Positions 8,680 to 19,365 of a stretch of DNA of 64,000 bases are shown one piece after another. A model generated the notes under the pieces. It saw only the letters and a program-made list of their open reading frames with translations, was not told where the DNA came from and did no database searches. A program made the translations under genes and the position numbers. Numbering within the stretch: the first letter of the stretch is position 1; each line of letters begins with the position of its first letter. Source of the stretch: Rhabdophis nuchalis (Eukaryota > Chordata > Lepidosauria > Squamata > Natricidae); contig CM077645.1 of assembly GCA_039707465.1 (NCBI GenBank), positions 59,149,850 through 59,213,849 of the forward strand, written 5' to 3'.

Positions 8680-8955
8680 CTCTAGACCTTTGGGAAAACA
8701 AAAGGATTTCTTCATCAGGTTTTCATTGCTTTCCATCTGTAGCATCTTTATATCTGCCCCTGTACCCAAACTTAACTGTGAAAAAAACCTACTGGCATTT
8801 TGCAGACAATTGCTTGTTTGGGATATTTTTTATTTTTTTTTATAGGTGGGGAAATAGAAGTAGAAATAACTTTTTTTAAAGGCGTATTGTTATATCCATT
8901 GTTGACATAATCTGTAATATTCAAATTGTCCATTAGAGTATTAGGTATCTGATTC

Positions 8956-9016
8956 AATCAGCTCCTCCCCTTATCTGTAAATAGTAACTACTTACAGATA
9001 AGGGGAGGAGCTGATT
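8956..9016. repeat. Perfect 25-bp-arm palindrome
   Basis: Arms AATCAGCTCCTCCCC + TTATCTGTAA and their exact complement are separated by 11 bp. Weaker complementarity continues outward (TCAAAT near 8920 and ATTTGA near 9030), so it may be the core of a small MITE. Confidence 0.85.
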
Positions 9017-9128
9017 AAGTCTGATATGATATTTGAGTTATATTTTTAATTCTTTTAGATCTAAAGGATGTCATTTTTATAAAATAGGGAACTCAGATAC
9101 AGTCTTTTTTAGATCTTTACCATCTTCA

Positions 9129-9600
9129 AATCGCTCCATGGCTCGGGGCCTAGCTATATACGAGACCGCCTTCTGCCCCATACATCTCTTCGTCCGATCC
9201 GCTCCCACAGAGAGGGCTCCGGGTACCGTCGGCCGGGCAATGCCAGTTGGCGACACCCAGGGGAAGGGCCTTCTCTGTGGCGGGCCCGGCCCTCTGGAAC
9301 GACCTACCCCCCGACCTTCGCACTACCTCGGACCTCCGCCTCTTTCGCCAACGTCTTAAGACGTACCTATTCCAACAAGCCGGCCTAGCGTAGCCCCCTG
9401 TTTTCTGACTTTACTGATAAATTTTAAATTTTTAGGGTTTTAAGGGGTTTTTAGCACGGGTTTTAACTTAATTTAATATGTTTTTAACAGTATATATTGT
9501 TTTGCTATGGTTTTAATAATGCCTGTGCGCCGCCCTGAGTCCTAACAAGGAGAAGGGCGGGGTATAAATTCCAAAAATAAATAAATAAAATAAAAGATTT
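9129..9600 (+). mobile_element. L2-like LINE 3' end fragment
   Basis: The + strand encodes the eroded C-terminus of the same LINE family as at 61545-64000 (for example MPVGDTQGKGLLCGG). It is followed by a 3' UTR ending CGCCCTGAGTCCTAACAAGG, GGGCGGGGTATAAATT and an (AAATA)n tail. A 5'-truncated, non-coding relic. Confidence 0.82.
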
Positions 9601-11360
9601 ATAATCTGTAAGACTATCTCCAGACCTGAATCTTCTTCTGACTTATACCTTAGCTTTCTCAATTCTTTATTGCAGTGTACAACCCAGGCAATTTATTTCT
9701 GTTTTGTGTTTATTTTGAGAAACTCCCTATACCTTTTATCCCTCCATGGTCAAACCTTACGTTTCTGTGTGCTTTTCCTTTCAAGCTTGGCTTTTCTCCC
9801 CCCACGCATGCAGATATAGCATCGTACTAATTAAGTTCAAATATATATCTATTTTTTTGCAGCTACTCAACAGATATTTTCATATATTTTAGACCAGAAT
9901 TCCATACGTATAATATACCAATTTATTATACCTAGACGGAATTAAAACTCTTAATTTTTATATCAAATTCTTATATTAAAAACACATTGAAGGGATATAG
10001 TGTAAGTGAACTATTAATATTTCACAAATAAAATTATTACAATTTAAAAACATGTAGAACATTCCCTGTAGTCCTTTTTCATGTGATCGAAACCTGTTTA
10101 CCAATGCCTTCTGATTTCATCATTTGCTTAACCACATGGTTGCCTTATTAAATTAAGGAAAACAGTAATCGTGCTTGACTTTAATCAAAGTTTGCAGCTA
10201 TCTTCTGTCTTACAAACTCAATGTTTATGTTTGTATCCCTATTGCATGCTCTTGGTAATTGTTCAGTCTTGTCTGTTCCCTATTGAGATAGGTTTTCTCA
10301 ACTCCTCCTGTTAGTTAGCTGCTCTTACTAATGACATAGGTTTTTCCTTTGTTGTTCTTTTTGCTTCTAGTTTTCCTATTCACATGCTAATCCCTCTTTA
10401 GAAATCTACACTCATGGGAGGGACACACTTCAAGTGTATATGTACTCAGTTTAATAAACTGAAACTGAACTTATATTATCCTTGATGCTTAATGAGAAAG
10501 TTATATTTTGCATGCCTTCAAAATTTAAATTGTAGATTGAATTTAAAGACATCTGCATACTGTACTATTTACATTTCATGCACTGTATACTTATTCCTTG
10601 CCTTCTCAATAATATTTTAAGCCAAATTATTAGAATAGTTCCTCACGACTCCCAAGATGATTTTGATACCCACAGAATCAGCTCATAGCTTGTCATGAAA
10701 AATAATATTCCTATAATATATAGGAAATAAAAATAAAATAAAATGATAACCATTCTTCTTGTAAAGAATTTCATCTTTGAAAACAAGATGCTATTGTTAA
10801 TATTGATTTTTTAAAACCTATATGATCAAGGCTGTCCTCAAGGCCTTGACCAGAAAATCTTTACGTTTTGATTATGAACAGCCATGATGGAATAGTACCA
10901 GTGTCGTGTTTTGAGCATTTTAGCAATGACTAGCCTCTGAGAAGCCCATGAGCAAGATATGTGTAAAAGTGTGCAGTTTGACAGGAATGGGTCTGAAAGG
11001 AATATCCTTGAAGTATAATAGGAATATGTGTAAACCTGTTTTTCATGTTGATACAACTTATTTTAAGAATATCACTAATTTTAAAGGGCATTATTTCAAA
11101 ACATTATTTTATGGTAAAAAAATTGCTAAATTTGCTTTGCTTACATCCTTTTAGGCCTTCAACCATTATACAGTATATTACAATGATTCAGTGAGGAAAA
11201 AAGTCCATGTTGCTATGAGAGGATTTAAAGAATACCAAGCCAAAGTATTATACTGATCTTCACTATCTAAATATTCATAAACCAAATCATCATAAATGTG
11301 TCTCTATGAAGAGCAGCACTAGAGAAAAAAACATATTCTTCATTTGTTCAAATAAAGTGT
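9601..11360. other. AT-rich non-coding stretch
   Basis: No exon, RNA gene or clear repeat was recognised here. Probably intronic or intergenic to MXI1. Open frames of up to about 70 codons are at chance level. Confidence 0.6.
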
Positions 11361-11374
11361 ACATATGGGGTATG

Positions 11375-11422
11375 GTCATTGTAATTACAATTTCATTGTA
11401 ATTTTAGTACAATGACAATAAA
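11375..11422 (+). mobile_element. Retroelement 3' end that seeded a (GAT)n tail
   Basis: The segment AATTTCATTGTAATTTTAGT followed by ACAATGACAATAAAGAT recurs reverse-complemented at 60901-60929, with a different trinucleotide tail. It looks like the shared 3' terminus of an unclassified LINE or SINE. Confidence 0.65.

Positions 11423-11507
<85 letters not shown>
11423..11507. repeat. (GAT)n trinucleotide microsatellite
   Basis: About 28 uninterrupted GAT units. They directly follow a retroelement 3' end and so are probably an expanded tail. Apparent poly-His and poly-Ile frames on the minus strand are artefacts of this repeat. Confidence 0.95.
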
Positions 11508-12844
11508 GGATAAAGCATTGCTAGTAGTTGACATACTACTAAAATATAGTTTAACTTTGTTGGAACAGAGTATAGAAATAACCACTTATATTTCTCTAGC
11601 ACAGCCATAACCCTGAAAGCAGTTCTCTTTGAATAATTAAAGTGAGTGGCATTTTTCCCCAAGATTTATGTGACTGCTTAGAAGACTGTTCCCAATTGTC
11701 TACATGCCTGCAGAACATCTCTTTTTAATATTTTGCAGAGCCCTATTAATTTAGCATTATATTTGAATCCTGTTTTGTGATAAATCAGCTGTGATTAATA
11801 GAAACAATAATAGAAACAAACTAGTTTTGGAAACATGTTGTGAAATTGGCTGAGGTTCTCTAGCATATGCTTAAGGTACTATTTAGACTGACATGAATTC
11901 TCCTACGTTAGAGGGGGAAATGGTATTTGTGTCAGAACAAGTTGTCAACAGTTATTTTTAAATGCTATCCAGTTAATTGAGACATCTTTAATCAAATAAT
12001 ACATGCATTGTTTTCATCCAGTTATTATTTAGTCAATGACCAAAATCATGGAAGTAAAGTTTCCAAAATCATGGAAGTAGAGTTTTTTTCCAGATTGATT
12101 AGTTAGTGTAGCATTGTTCCTTAATATTAGCATTTTACAAAAGATTGAACAACAAAATGACATGGCTCTTTTGATCTTCTGTGCTGTACCACAACCCTTT
12201 CACATTGTACTAACTCTTCTTTGGCTTAAAAGTATAAACTTTATTTGAGAGATAAGTTTATTGCGTTCAAGAAAAAAATTTCAATACCTTTTTAGTTGCT
12301 GTTGTACTGTTTATTCACTATCTACCATTCATTCACGATTAGATAACTTGAATAATCTTCTACCTTGGTTCCTTTTTTATGATTTCATCACCAAAACCCC
12401 CTCTATTTATTTGAATCAAACTAAATATGATAGTTTTCATACCTTAAAAATTAAGCTTTCTTAATGAGGTTTATAAGTCATTTTTAAGGAAATTGAATGA
12501 AAATATTTAAGGATATAGGAGTGATGTATTTATTATAAAAAGATAGGATATTAATCAGATTGTGATGGTGATGTGATACAGGCAGATGAACACAAATAAC
12601 AGGGTAATTTATTTCTTGAATTAGTATAGCTTTTATTAATATTATGTGGTTTTTAAAAAAATCTTGTTAAAAAGTTAGGTCTCCAGAATTCGTCTTTGTG
12701 TTTAGAATATATTATCAACCATTATTTAAATAATTCATGGGTTTTTTTCTGAGAGATCAGGTTTTAGGTTGTCTTCATTTAAATACCTATGTTTCAGTCA
12801 ATTTATTTTTCGGCCTAAACTCAGATTGTGAAAATCTAGTCAGT
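11508..12844. other. AT-rich non-coding stretch
   Basis: No exon or confident repeat was seen. Confidence 0.6.
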
Positions 12845-12849
12845 TTTAA

Positions 12850-12925
12850 TACATGTATTTATTTATTTATTTTATTATTTTATTAAATTTATACCCCACC
12901 CTTCTCCTTGTTAGGACCCTACATT
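12850..12925 (-). mobile_element. L2-like LINE 3' tail fragment
   Basis: The reverse complement reads GTCCTAACAAGGAGAAGGGT, GGGGTATAAATT and an (AAATA)n tail, the same terminus as at 9530-9600. Confidence 0.78.
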
Positions 12926-15308
12926 TATCAATGTAGATTGATAAAATAATTATTTTGGATAAGGTATAATGTCCCATGATTAGATTTTCTTCTCAGTTCT
13001 TGTTCTCTGTCTCTCATCTGTTCCAACCCTCCTGAGAACATTTGTGAAATGGAGAATGCAGAGGACTATGTCAAAAGTTTAACGTCATTATGAAATAGTT
13101 AATGTTGTGATTTTTTAAAAGGGGGGTGGAGATTGAGGTATAATCCCCCAAGATAAAGTGCATCTGTAACCATTGTATTCACCATGGAGAATCTCTGCAT
13201 GTTCAATTAGGTTTGAAATAAATATTGTAGTTAAAACTTCTATATTCTCTTAAAGCACGTATTAGTGTGCATGGTCTTGCATTCAAATGTCATCTTCAAA
13301 ATGTTGACAATGCATTTTTTTATTCTTTTTCCTCACAAGTTGAATTTTGTCATTGCCCATGGCAAGGTAAAGAGTGCAGTGAGCCAGCTATTTGGTAACA
13401 AGGAATTATAGATTAATAGTAAGGCCTTAATATTCAGGGGAGTTTTACTTTCATACTACAGAAGTTCAGTGCCTCCAAGCAATATGAATATATTCTCCCA
13501 TTCAGAAATGTCCAGGTTAACTTATTTGCAACTTTAAGGAGGCTGCATTCTGCATTTGTATTTGATTATTTTAACACAGTCAAATGATGGTGAATATAAG
13601 CCTTATTGTTAGGACATCTGTAAATTAACCATATTCCGTCTGCAGAATGATGGAGCTAAAAGATTAGCACTTTTCCTGGTGAAAAGGCAGAACAAGAAAG
13701 AACATCCTTCTCATCTCTTGGAGGAAACTCCCTTCTGTCTTTGACTTTCTCTTATCTAGACATTCAGTGGTTTCCAGTCAATTCCACTTTCCAAAGGTAA
13801 ATTATAAAAACAAAGAAAAAGAAGAAAATAAGGGGGGGGGGCGGAAACCTTGGCATTTTTCTCAAAGTTTCTAGCCATGAGAGTTTGAAGATTCCTGGGT
13901 GCCTTTGCCAGGTCTTTCTCATGGACAAATTTATATACTACTCCCAAACTTCTTGACTGAGAAGTCTTGGGTTTTTCAGGTAGTAAAGTCCTAAAGGCAG
14001 CCTTTTGTTGCTAACTGCAGTAGCTTTTGATAAATACAGGATTTAAAAAAATCTTTTAAAAAAGTCCTTGCATGTTCCTACCAAGTTTTAGCCTCAACCT
14101 ATCTGAAGACCCTTAGATTGAGAAAAGCTTGTCTCTGGTTGTCTTTGTCCTTTCAGCCAGGGGCAATTCTTACTAAGTTTCCAACTTGGGGATCCTACAC
14201 AATGTAACAGGTTTCTTTTATGAAATGCTATAAAAGTGACAAAAACCTGCCCAAATAGGATTTGTGAGTGCATTAAATTTCCTTTATTGAATGTAACATT
14301 GGATAATATAAAATATTTGCATGGATTTTGGTTTGTTTTATAAGCTTATGCTATTGGTTGATGTGTGTTTTCTAAGGCCTGGAAATATTTGAAGACCTGG
14401 AAATATTTGGGAAGACTGTAAACTCAAACTATATGGATGCTAAATTTCATGCCACTTTCGTATTTTCATGTTTATATCTTTCCTTTCCTATAGTACTTTG
14501 ACATTTCCACCACATCTCCAAAGCCTAAGCATAGGTGTATAAGGATGTTTTGCCATTTACACTCTTGATAGTGAATCAAGAGTGTAAATTATTGAAGATA
14601 CAGTCCTGTTACTTTTGTTCACAAAAGGAAAAGGTTTTAATAGAAGCTATTTTGAGTCAGTCTAAGGAAGGAAATGGAGGAAATCAAAACTATTGTTGAG
14701 AAAGATTATCTATAAAAGCTTGTTATATTATTAGAGCTTTCACTCCTGTTGATTCAGACTGTATTCTGATACCTTATTCAGTCTGGATTTTTGTTCCTTT
14801 GAGATGTTTTTCTTACCTCTTGAAGTAAAAGTGTTTCTTCAGGTAGAAATTTTTAGGCAGAGTCTGTATTCTTTTTTGAATTAGGGTAGAATCTAGCTAA
14901 CCATAACTGATATAAGAAAATTAAATAGTGTTGGATCTGATTAGTTCTTTGATAGGACTTCACCAGAAAATATAAAAGGTATAAAAACAATCCAGAAGGC
15001 AATGGAAATATAATTTCCAAACAACTACATTGTGTTCTTTAAATACTGGGATTTGGGCTTAATTTGGAAAAGGCTTTATCTTCTGTTTATAATGTTCATG
15101 GTTGTAATGGTTTTATGTGGTTTTCGTGTTGTTTTAATTCTCGATTGAGAGTTGGTTATATAAGTGTTTTTAACAAAATAATGCTACAAAATGTATCTTA
15201 TATACAAGAGATTCAAAGTGTGGCTAGATCTTCTCAAAAAAGTTTTAAAAACACTTTGTAAATATAGCAGATGTACCTTCCTCCTTAGAAGATACTTAGG
15301 CAGGCAGA
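12926..15308. other. AT-rich non-coding stretch
   Basis: Contains a G-run at about 13833-13842 and a short perfect palindrome at 14556-14588. Nothing else was recognised. Confidence 0.55.
14556..14588. repeat. Short perfect palindrome
   Basis: Arms TTTACACTCTTGAT and ATCAAGAGTGTAAA are perfect 14-mers around a 5-bp loop. Possibly a MITE core or a cruciform-prone site. Confidence 0.85.
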
Positions 15309-15353
15309 TGAGTTTCCCAAAGGTGCTTTTTCAGGAGGCAACTGGATTTTCTT

Positions 15354-15800
15354 GTTTTTTTAATCTTAATCTTTATTGTATTTCTATACTGCCCTCTCTC
15401 CCAGACGGGACTCAGGGCGGTGCACAGGAACAATAAAAAATATAAAAATATATAGACAATCAAGTAGTTAAAACTGGATTAAATAAAATTTGGACCCGTG
15501 CTAAAAACATAATTAAAACCCAACTAAAATCAGCCATAAAACAGCTATGCCAGGCCGGCCGCATGAAAGAAGTATGTTTTTAGTGCCCGACGAAAAAGGC
15601 GAAGGTCCATGATTGTACTGAGGTCAGGGGGGCAGGTCGTTCCAGAGGGCGGGGCCTGCCACTGAGAAGGCTCTTCCCCTGGGAGTCACCAGCTGGCATT
15701 GTTCGGCGGACGGCACCCTAAGGAGGCCCTTCCTGTGGGAGCGGACAGGTCGAATGGAGGTATGTGGTAGGAGGCGGTCCTGCAAGTAACCAGGTCCAAT
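15354..15800 (-). mobile_element. L2-like LINE 3' fragment nested in the Penelope-like tail
   Basis: The minus strand carries the eroded C-terminal coding part (DRLLPHTSIRPVRSHRKG) and a 3' UTR ending at the T-rich stretch near 15360. It is flanked by ATTTTCTT direct repeats (15346-15353 and 15801-15808), a plausible target duplication. Confidence 0.78.
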
Positions 15801-15812
15801 ATTTTCTTTGAA

Positions 15813-15846
15813 GACATTTTGCTTCTCATCCAAGAAGCTACTTCAG
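15813..15846 (-). ncRNA. Hammerhead-ribozyme-like motif, degenerate (minus copy)
   Basis: On the minus strand: CTGAAGT, a hairpin with AGCTTCT/AGAAGC arms and a TGGATG loop, then AAAATGTC. The hammerhead core is CUGANGA, stem II, GAAA, then UH. Two core positions differ (the last A of CTGANGA and the G of GAAA), so it should be inactive. Confidence 0.45.
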
Positions 15847-15875
15847 CTCTGACAGGATAGTGGGGAATAGAAGGA

Positions 15876-16012
15876 CTATCCTGTCAGAGCTGAAGAAGCT
15901 TCTTGGATGAGAAGCAAAACGTCTTCAAAGAAAAAAACAAAGTCCAGTTGCTTCCTGAAAAAGCACCTTTGGGACAACCATGACCTGGATGACTGAGAAT
16001 CTCTACAGACTT
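15876..16012 (+). mobile_element. Penelope-like element tail, plus copy
   Basis: Starts CTATCCTGTCAGAGC, the exact complement of the minus-copy end (15846-15860), with a 15-bp spacer. The two tails therefore lie head to head. It continues through the hammerhead-like motif and then GTCCAGTTGCTTCCTG, AAAGCACCTTTGGGAC and AACCATGACCTGGATGACTG. Confidence 0.6.
15890..15923 (+). ncRNA. Hammerhead-ribozyme-like motif (plus copy)
   Basis: CTGAAGA is followed by a stem-loop with arms AGCTTCT/AGAAGC and then AAAACGTC. A functional core would read GAAACGTC, with a two-base-pair palindromic ACGU helix III of the kind reported for Penelope-like elements. Here the conserved G is A, so the copy is probably dead. 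Confidence 0.5.
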
Positions 16013-16680
16013 TTAGGCAGATGACTTCTTCAGTGCTTTGCAGATGTGTGGGAGAAGGAGGTTGGTCCCAAATCATACTGAGTTTTATGTATCATAAGGA
16101 TTTTTGAAAGAGTATCTCGATGTGGGTAGCCAAACATCATATTGTATATTCTTTATAATTGACCTTGATCAGTACTTTGTCTAAAACATTGTAATCTACT
16201 GTAATCCATTGTAACCTGAAATTAAAGAGATTTTAAAAGTGTTACTATGTAGAAAACATTATGATAATCCAAGTGAAATATAACTTCATCACGAAAAATG
16301 CTTTTTAAGATGAAGTCTGGTGTTAAATTTGATAAGCTTATATTGTAAGATGTAGGCCCAAAAGTCAAGTCTGGCAAAACTAGAAATGGTTCATCAATTA
16401 CAACTCAGCAAACTACTCCAAACCAGAGTTGAATTAAAAGTGGGGGGACTTAATATGAATTGGGTGTATTCATAGAGTAATGTTGACTTCCATCAGAAAG
16501 TTAGATCAGGAAGAAAACATTTCAAATGAAATTTATCATGTAACCTTTGGCCAGTCAGTACCTTTCATCCTCGTATGTTTTTCAAACTTATTTTAAAGCT
16601 TAAACAAGAGATAACACCTTAATTGATTTAGGAAAAAAGTGGAACATAAACAACCTGTGTCTGAAAAGTAGGCACGTGAA
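16013..16680. other. AT-rich non-coding stretch
   Basis: No gene or confident repeat was recognised. Confidence 0.55.
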
Positions 16681-16709
16681 ATACATACATACATACATAC
16701 ATACATACA

Positions 16710-16739
<30 letters not shown>
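16681..16739. repeat. (ATAC)n microsatellite
   Basis: About 14 uninterrupted tetranucleotide units. Confidence 0.95.
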
Positions 16740-16741
<2 letters not shown>

Positions 16742-16839
16742 ATAAACATTATATCACATATAGCCAATCATTTGAAGAAGCAAAATAACATTATAAAACC
16801 CAAACCACTATAAAACCAATAAAAACAAAAATATATCAC

Positions 16840-17036
16840 AACCTTTCTCCTCTACTGCAGCTGACACTACCATCTTCAGTGTTTAGCCTGGAGAACAATC
16901 TTTGTAACCTTCTGGAAGGTTAAAAGAATGGTAGCCTGTCCCTGTATCTCAAGGGGAAGGGGTTCTACATGGCAGGGGCTTCATTGGAAAAGTTGTACTT
17001 CCTAAGTACAACTTCTACCCTTTGTTTCCCAAAAGG
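16840..17036 (-). mobile_element. Antisense L2-like LINE fragment, part 1 (interrupted by CR1)
   Basis: Contains GGTAGCCTGTCCCTGTATCT and GGGGAAGGGGTTCTACATGG, typical of the antisense C-terminal coding region of squamate L2-like LINEs. The same element appears to resume at 19366-19612 after the CR1 insertion. Confidence 0.6.
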
Positions 17037-19365
17037 TAGAGAAGGGAACAAGGGGATCAGCAATATTGGACTTAATTCTCACTAACAGAGAGGAAATGAT
17101 AGAAGGTGTAGAAGCTACAGGAACTTTGGGGGCAAGCGATCATGAAATACTGGAATTCAACATTATGCAAACAAAAGTAGTTGAACAAAGTCAAACTAGA
17201 GTCTTAGACTTCAAGAGAGCTAATTTCAATAAACTCAGAGAGAGCTTGGGAAGGATTCCATGGATGAGAATCCTCAAGAGGAAAACAACTCAAGAAGCTT
17301 GGGAAATTTTGAAAAATGAGATTATAAAAGCCCAGTCCAGCGCAATACCAGTGAAGAAGAAAAATAACAGTTCCCAAAAGAAGCCAGCATGGCTGCATAA
17401 AGAACTCTCTGACAAATTGAAAGACAAAAAGGATAAATATAAAAAGTGGAAAAAGGGGGACATAACCAAGGCAAAATATCAGCAAATAGCCCGAGCCTGT
17501 AAAGATGAAGTGAGGAAAGCTAAGGCTCACAATGAAGAAAGGCTTGCCAAAAAAGTAAAAAATAACAAAAAAAGCTTCTTCCAACATGTTAAAAATAAGA
17601 AAAAAGTTAAGGAAACAATTGGTCCACTGCTGGGAGAAAATGGCAAGAAGATGATAAGCAACAGGGAGAAAGCAGAACTATTTAACTCTTTTTTTGCATC
17701 TGTCTTTACACAAAGGGATAAAACAGTCCAATCAATCAAAAACAGCACCACAAATATCAGATTAGGAACACAAGTTGAAATAGGGAAGAAAATGGTAAGT
17801 GAGCACCTGTCTGCCCTGGACGAGTTCAAATCACCAGGACCGGATGGATTACACCCCAGGGTTCTGAAGGAACTGGCAGACGAGATCTCAGAACCACTGA
17901 ACTATATCTTTCAGAGATCCTGGAGCACCGGGGAACTGCCAGAAGACTGGAAAAGAGCAGATGTGGTTCCCATCTTCAAAAAAGGGAAAAAAACAGATCC
18001 AGGAAACTATAGACCCATCAGCCTGACCTCAATACCAGGAAAGATTCTGGAAAAGATAATTAAACAACAAATAAGTGAACACCTAGAAGCAAACAAAGTA
18101 ATAGCCAAAAGCCAACATGGGTTTGTCAAAAACAGATCATGCCAGACGAATCTAATTGCATTCTTTGACAAAGTAACAAAATCAGTGGACCAGAGGAATG
18201 CTGTTGATATAATTTACCTGGACTTCAGTAAGGCATTTGATAAAGTAGACCATAACCTACTATTAGATAAAGTAGAAAATTGTGGGTTAGACAGCAGCAC
18301 CACCAAATGGATTCGTAACTGGCTGACCAACCGCACTCAACGTGTAGTCCTCAATGGAACTGCATCTACATGGAAGGAAGTATGCAGTGGAGTCCCCCAA
18401 GGCTCTGTTTTAGGCCCAGTACTCTTTAACATCTTCATCAACGATTTGGATGAGGGGATAAATGGGGAACTCATCAAATTCGCAGACGACACCAAGCTGG
18501 CAGGAATAGCCAACACTCCAGAAGATAGGCTTAAGATACAGAAGGATCTAGACAAACTTGAACATTGGGCACTGTCTAATAAAATGAAATTCAATTATGA
18601 AAAAAGTAAGGTCCTACATATAGGCAAGAAAAACCAAATGCACAAGTACAGTATAGGTGGTACCTTGCTCAATAGTAGCAACTGTGAGAGGGATCTCGGA
18701 ATCCTAGTGGACGACCATTTAAATATGAGCCAGCAGTGTGCAGCAGCTGCCAAAAAAGCCAACACAGTTCTAGGCTGCATCAACAGAGGGATAGAATCTA
18801 GATCGCGTGAAGTGTTAATGCCACTGTATAGTGCCTTGGTAAGGCCACACTTGGAATACTGCATACAGTTTTGGTCGCCACGATGTAGAAAAGACGTGGA
18901 GACTCTGGAAAGAGTGCAAAGAAGAGCAACCAAGATGATTAGAGGACTGGAGACTAAGACATATGAAGAACGGCTGCAGGAGCTGGGTATGTCTAGTTTG
19001 ATGAAGAGAAGGACCAGGGGAGACACGATAGCAGTGTTCCGATATCTCAGAGGGTGCCACAAAGAAGAGGGAGTCAAACTTTTCTCCAAGGCACCTGGGG
19101 GCAGGACAAGGAGCAATGGGTGGAAACTAACCAAGAAGAGAAGCAACTTAGAACTAAGGAGAAATTTCCTAACAGTAAGAACAATTAACCTCTGGAACAG
19201 CTTGCCTCCAGCAGTTGTGAATGCCCCAACCCTGGAAGTCTTTAAAAAGATGTTAGACAGCCATTTGTCTGAAATGGTATAAGGTTCCTGCCCATGCAGG
19301 GGGTTGGACTAGAAGACCTACAAGGTCCCTTCCAACTCTGCTATTGTATTGTATTGTATTGTAAG
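17037..19365 (+). mobile_element. CR1 LINE, 5'-truncated
   Basis: Runs from within the endonuclease domain to the canonical CR1 3' UTR (GGGGGTTGGACTAGAAGACC, then AGGTCCCTTCCAACTCTG) and an (ATTGT)n tail at about 19341-19363. The 5' boundary is inferred from where CR1-like protein similarity begins (TRGSAILDLILTN). No target duplication is evident, as usual for CR1. Confidence 0.92.
17039..19282 (+). CDS. CR1 ORF2 protein, C-terminal ~750 residues (endonuclease end + reverse transcriptase)
   Basis: One uninterrupted frame to the stop at 19282. It is open from the truncation point; the first ATG-type start falls later and is not meaningful. The start retains the end of the AP endonuclease domain, including the conserved SDH in GASDHEILEF. 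A lysine-rich linker (about 17350-17640) follows. Reverse transcriptase motifs are SPGPDGLHPRVLKELAD, NYRPISLTSIPGK, motif A YLDFSKAFDKVDH, motif B GVPQGSVLGPVLFNIF and the catalytic FADD (18479-18490). The CR1 C-terminal domain is also present (LVRPHLEYCIQFWSP). Absence of stops over 2.2 kb suggests recent insertion. With most of the endonuclease and ORF1 missing it cannot mobilise itself. The flanking antisense LINE was its target. Confidence 0.92.
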   Translation, partial: EKGTRGSAILDLILTNREEMIEGVEATGTLGASDHEILEFNIMQTKVVEQSQTRVLDFKRANFNKLRESLGRIPWMRILKRKTTQEAWEILKNEIIKAQSSAIPVKKKNNSSQKKPAWLHKELSDKLKDKKDKYKKWKKGDITKAKYQQIARACKDEVRKAKAHNEERLAKKVKNNKKSFFQHVKNKKKVKETIGPLLGENGKKMISNREKAELFNSFFASVFTQRDKTVQSIKNSTTNIRLGTQVEIGKKMVSEHLSALDEFKSPGPDGLHPRVLKELADEISEPLNYIFQRSWSTGELPEDWKRADVVPIFKKGKKTDPGNYRPISLTSIPGKILEKIIKQQISEHLEANKVIAKSQHGFVKNRSCQTNLIAFFDKVTKSVDQRNAVDIIYLDFSKAFDKVDHNLLLDKVENCGLDSSTTKWIRNWLTNRTQRVVLNGTASTWKEVCSGVPQGSVLGPVLFNIFINDLDEGINGELIKFADDTKLAGIANTPEDRLKIQKDLDKLEHWALSNKMKFNYEKSKVLHIGKKNQMHKYSIGGTLLNSSNCERDLGILVDDHLNMSQQCAAAAKKANTVLGCINRGIESRSREVLMPLYSALVRPHLEYCIQFWSPRCRKDVETLERVQRRATKMIRGLETKTYEERLQELGMSSLMKRRTRGDTIAVFRYLRGCHKEEGVKLFSKAPGGRTRSNGWKLTKKRSNLELRRNFLTVRTINLWNSLPPAVVNAPTLEVFKKMLDSHLSEMV

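Larger units (their letters stand above)
15309..15860 (-). mobile_element. Penelope-like element tail, minus copy, split by an L2-like insertion
   Basis: Pieces 15309-15353 and 15801-15860 match, on the minus strand, the repeat seen on the plus strand at 15876-16010. They include CAACTGGATTTTCTTG on one side and CTTTGAAGACATTTTGC on the other. The break is filled by the LINE fragment at 15354-15800. The minus copy contains a hammerhead-like core (15813-15846). Family assignment rests on my memory of this widespread vertebrate repeat and on the ribozyme-like motif. Confidence 0.6.

Noticed and set aside
11385..11662. Poly-His and poly-Ile frames
   Set aside because: Translation of the (GAT)n microsatellite.
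17204..17829. Minus-strand hydrophobic frames opposite the CR1 ORF
   Set aside because: Antisense of a Lys-rich coding region gives Phe/Leu-rich frames by chance.
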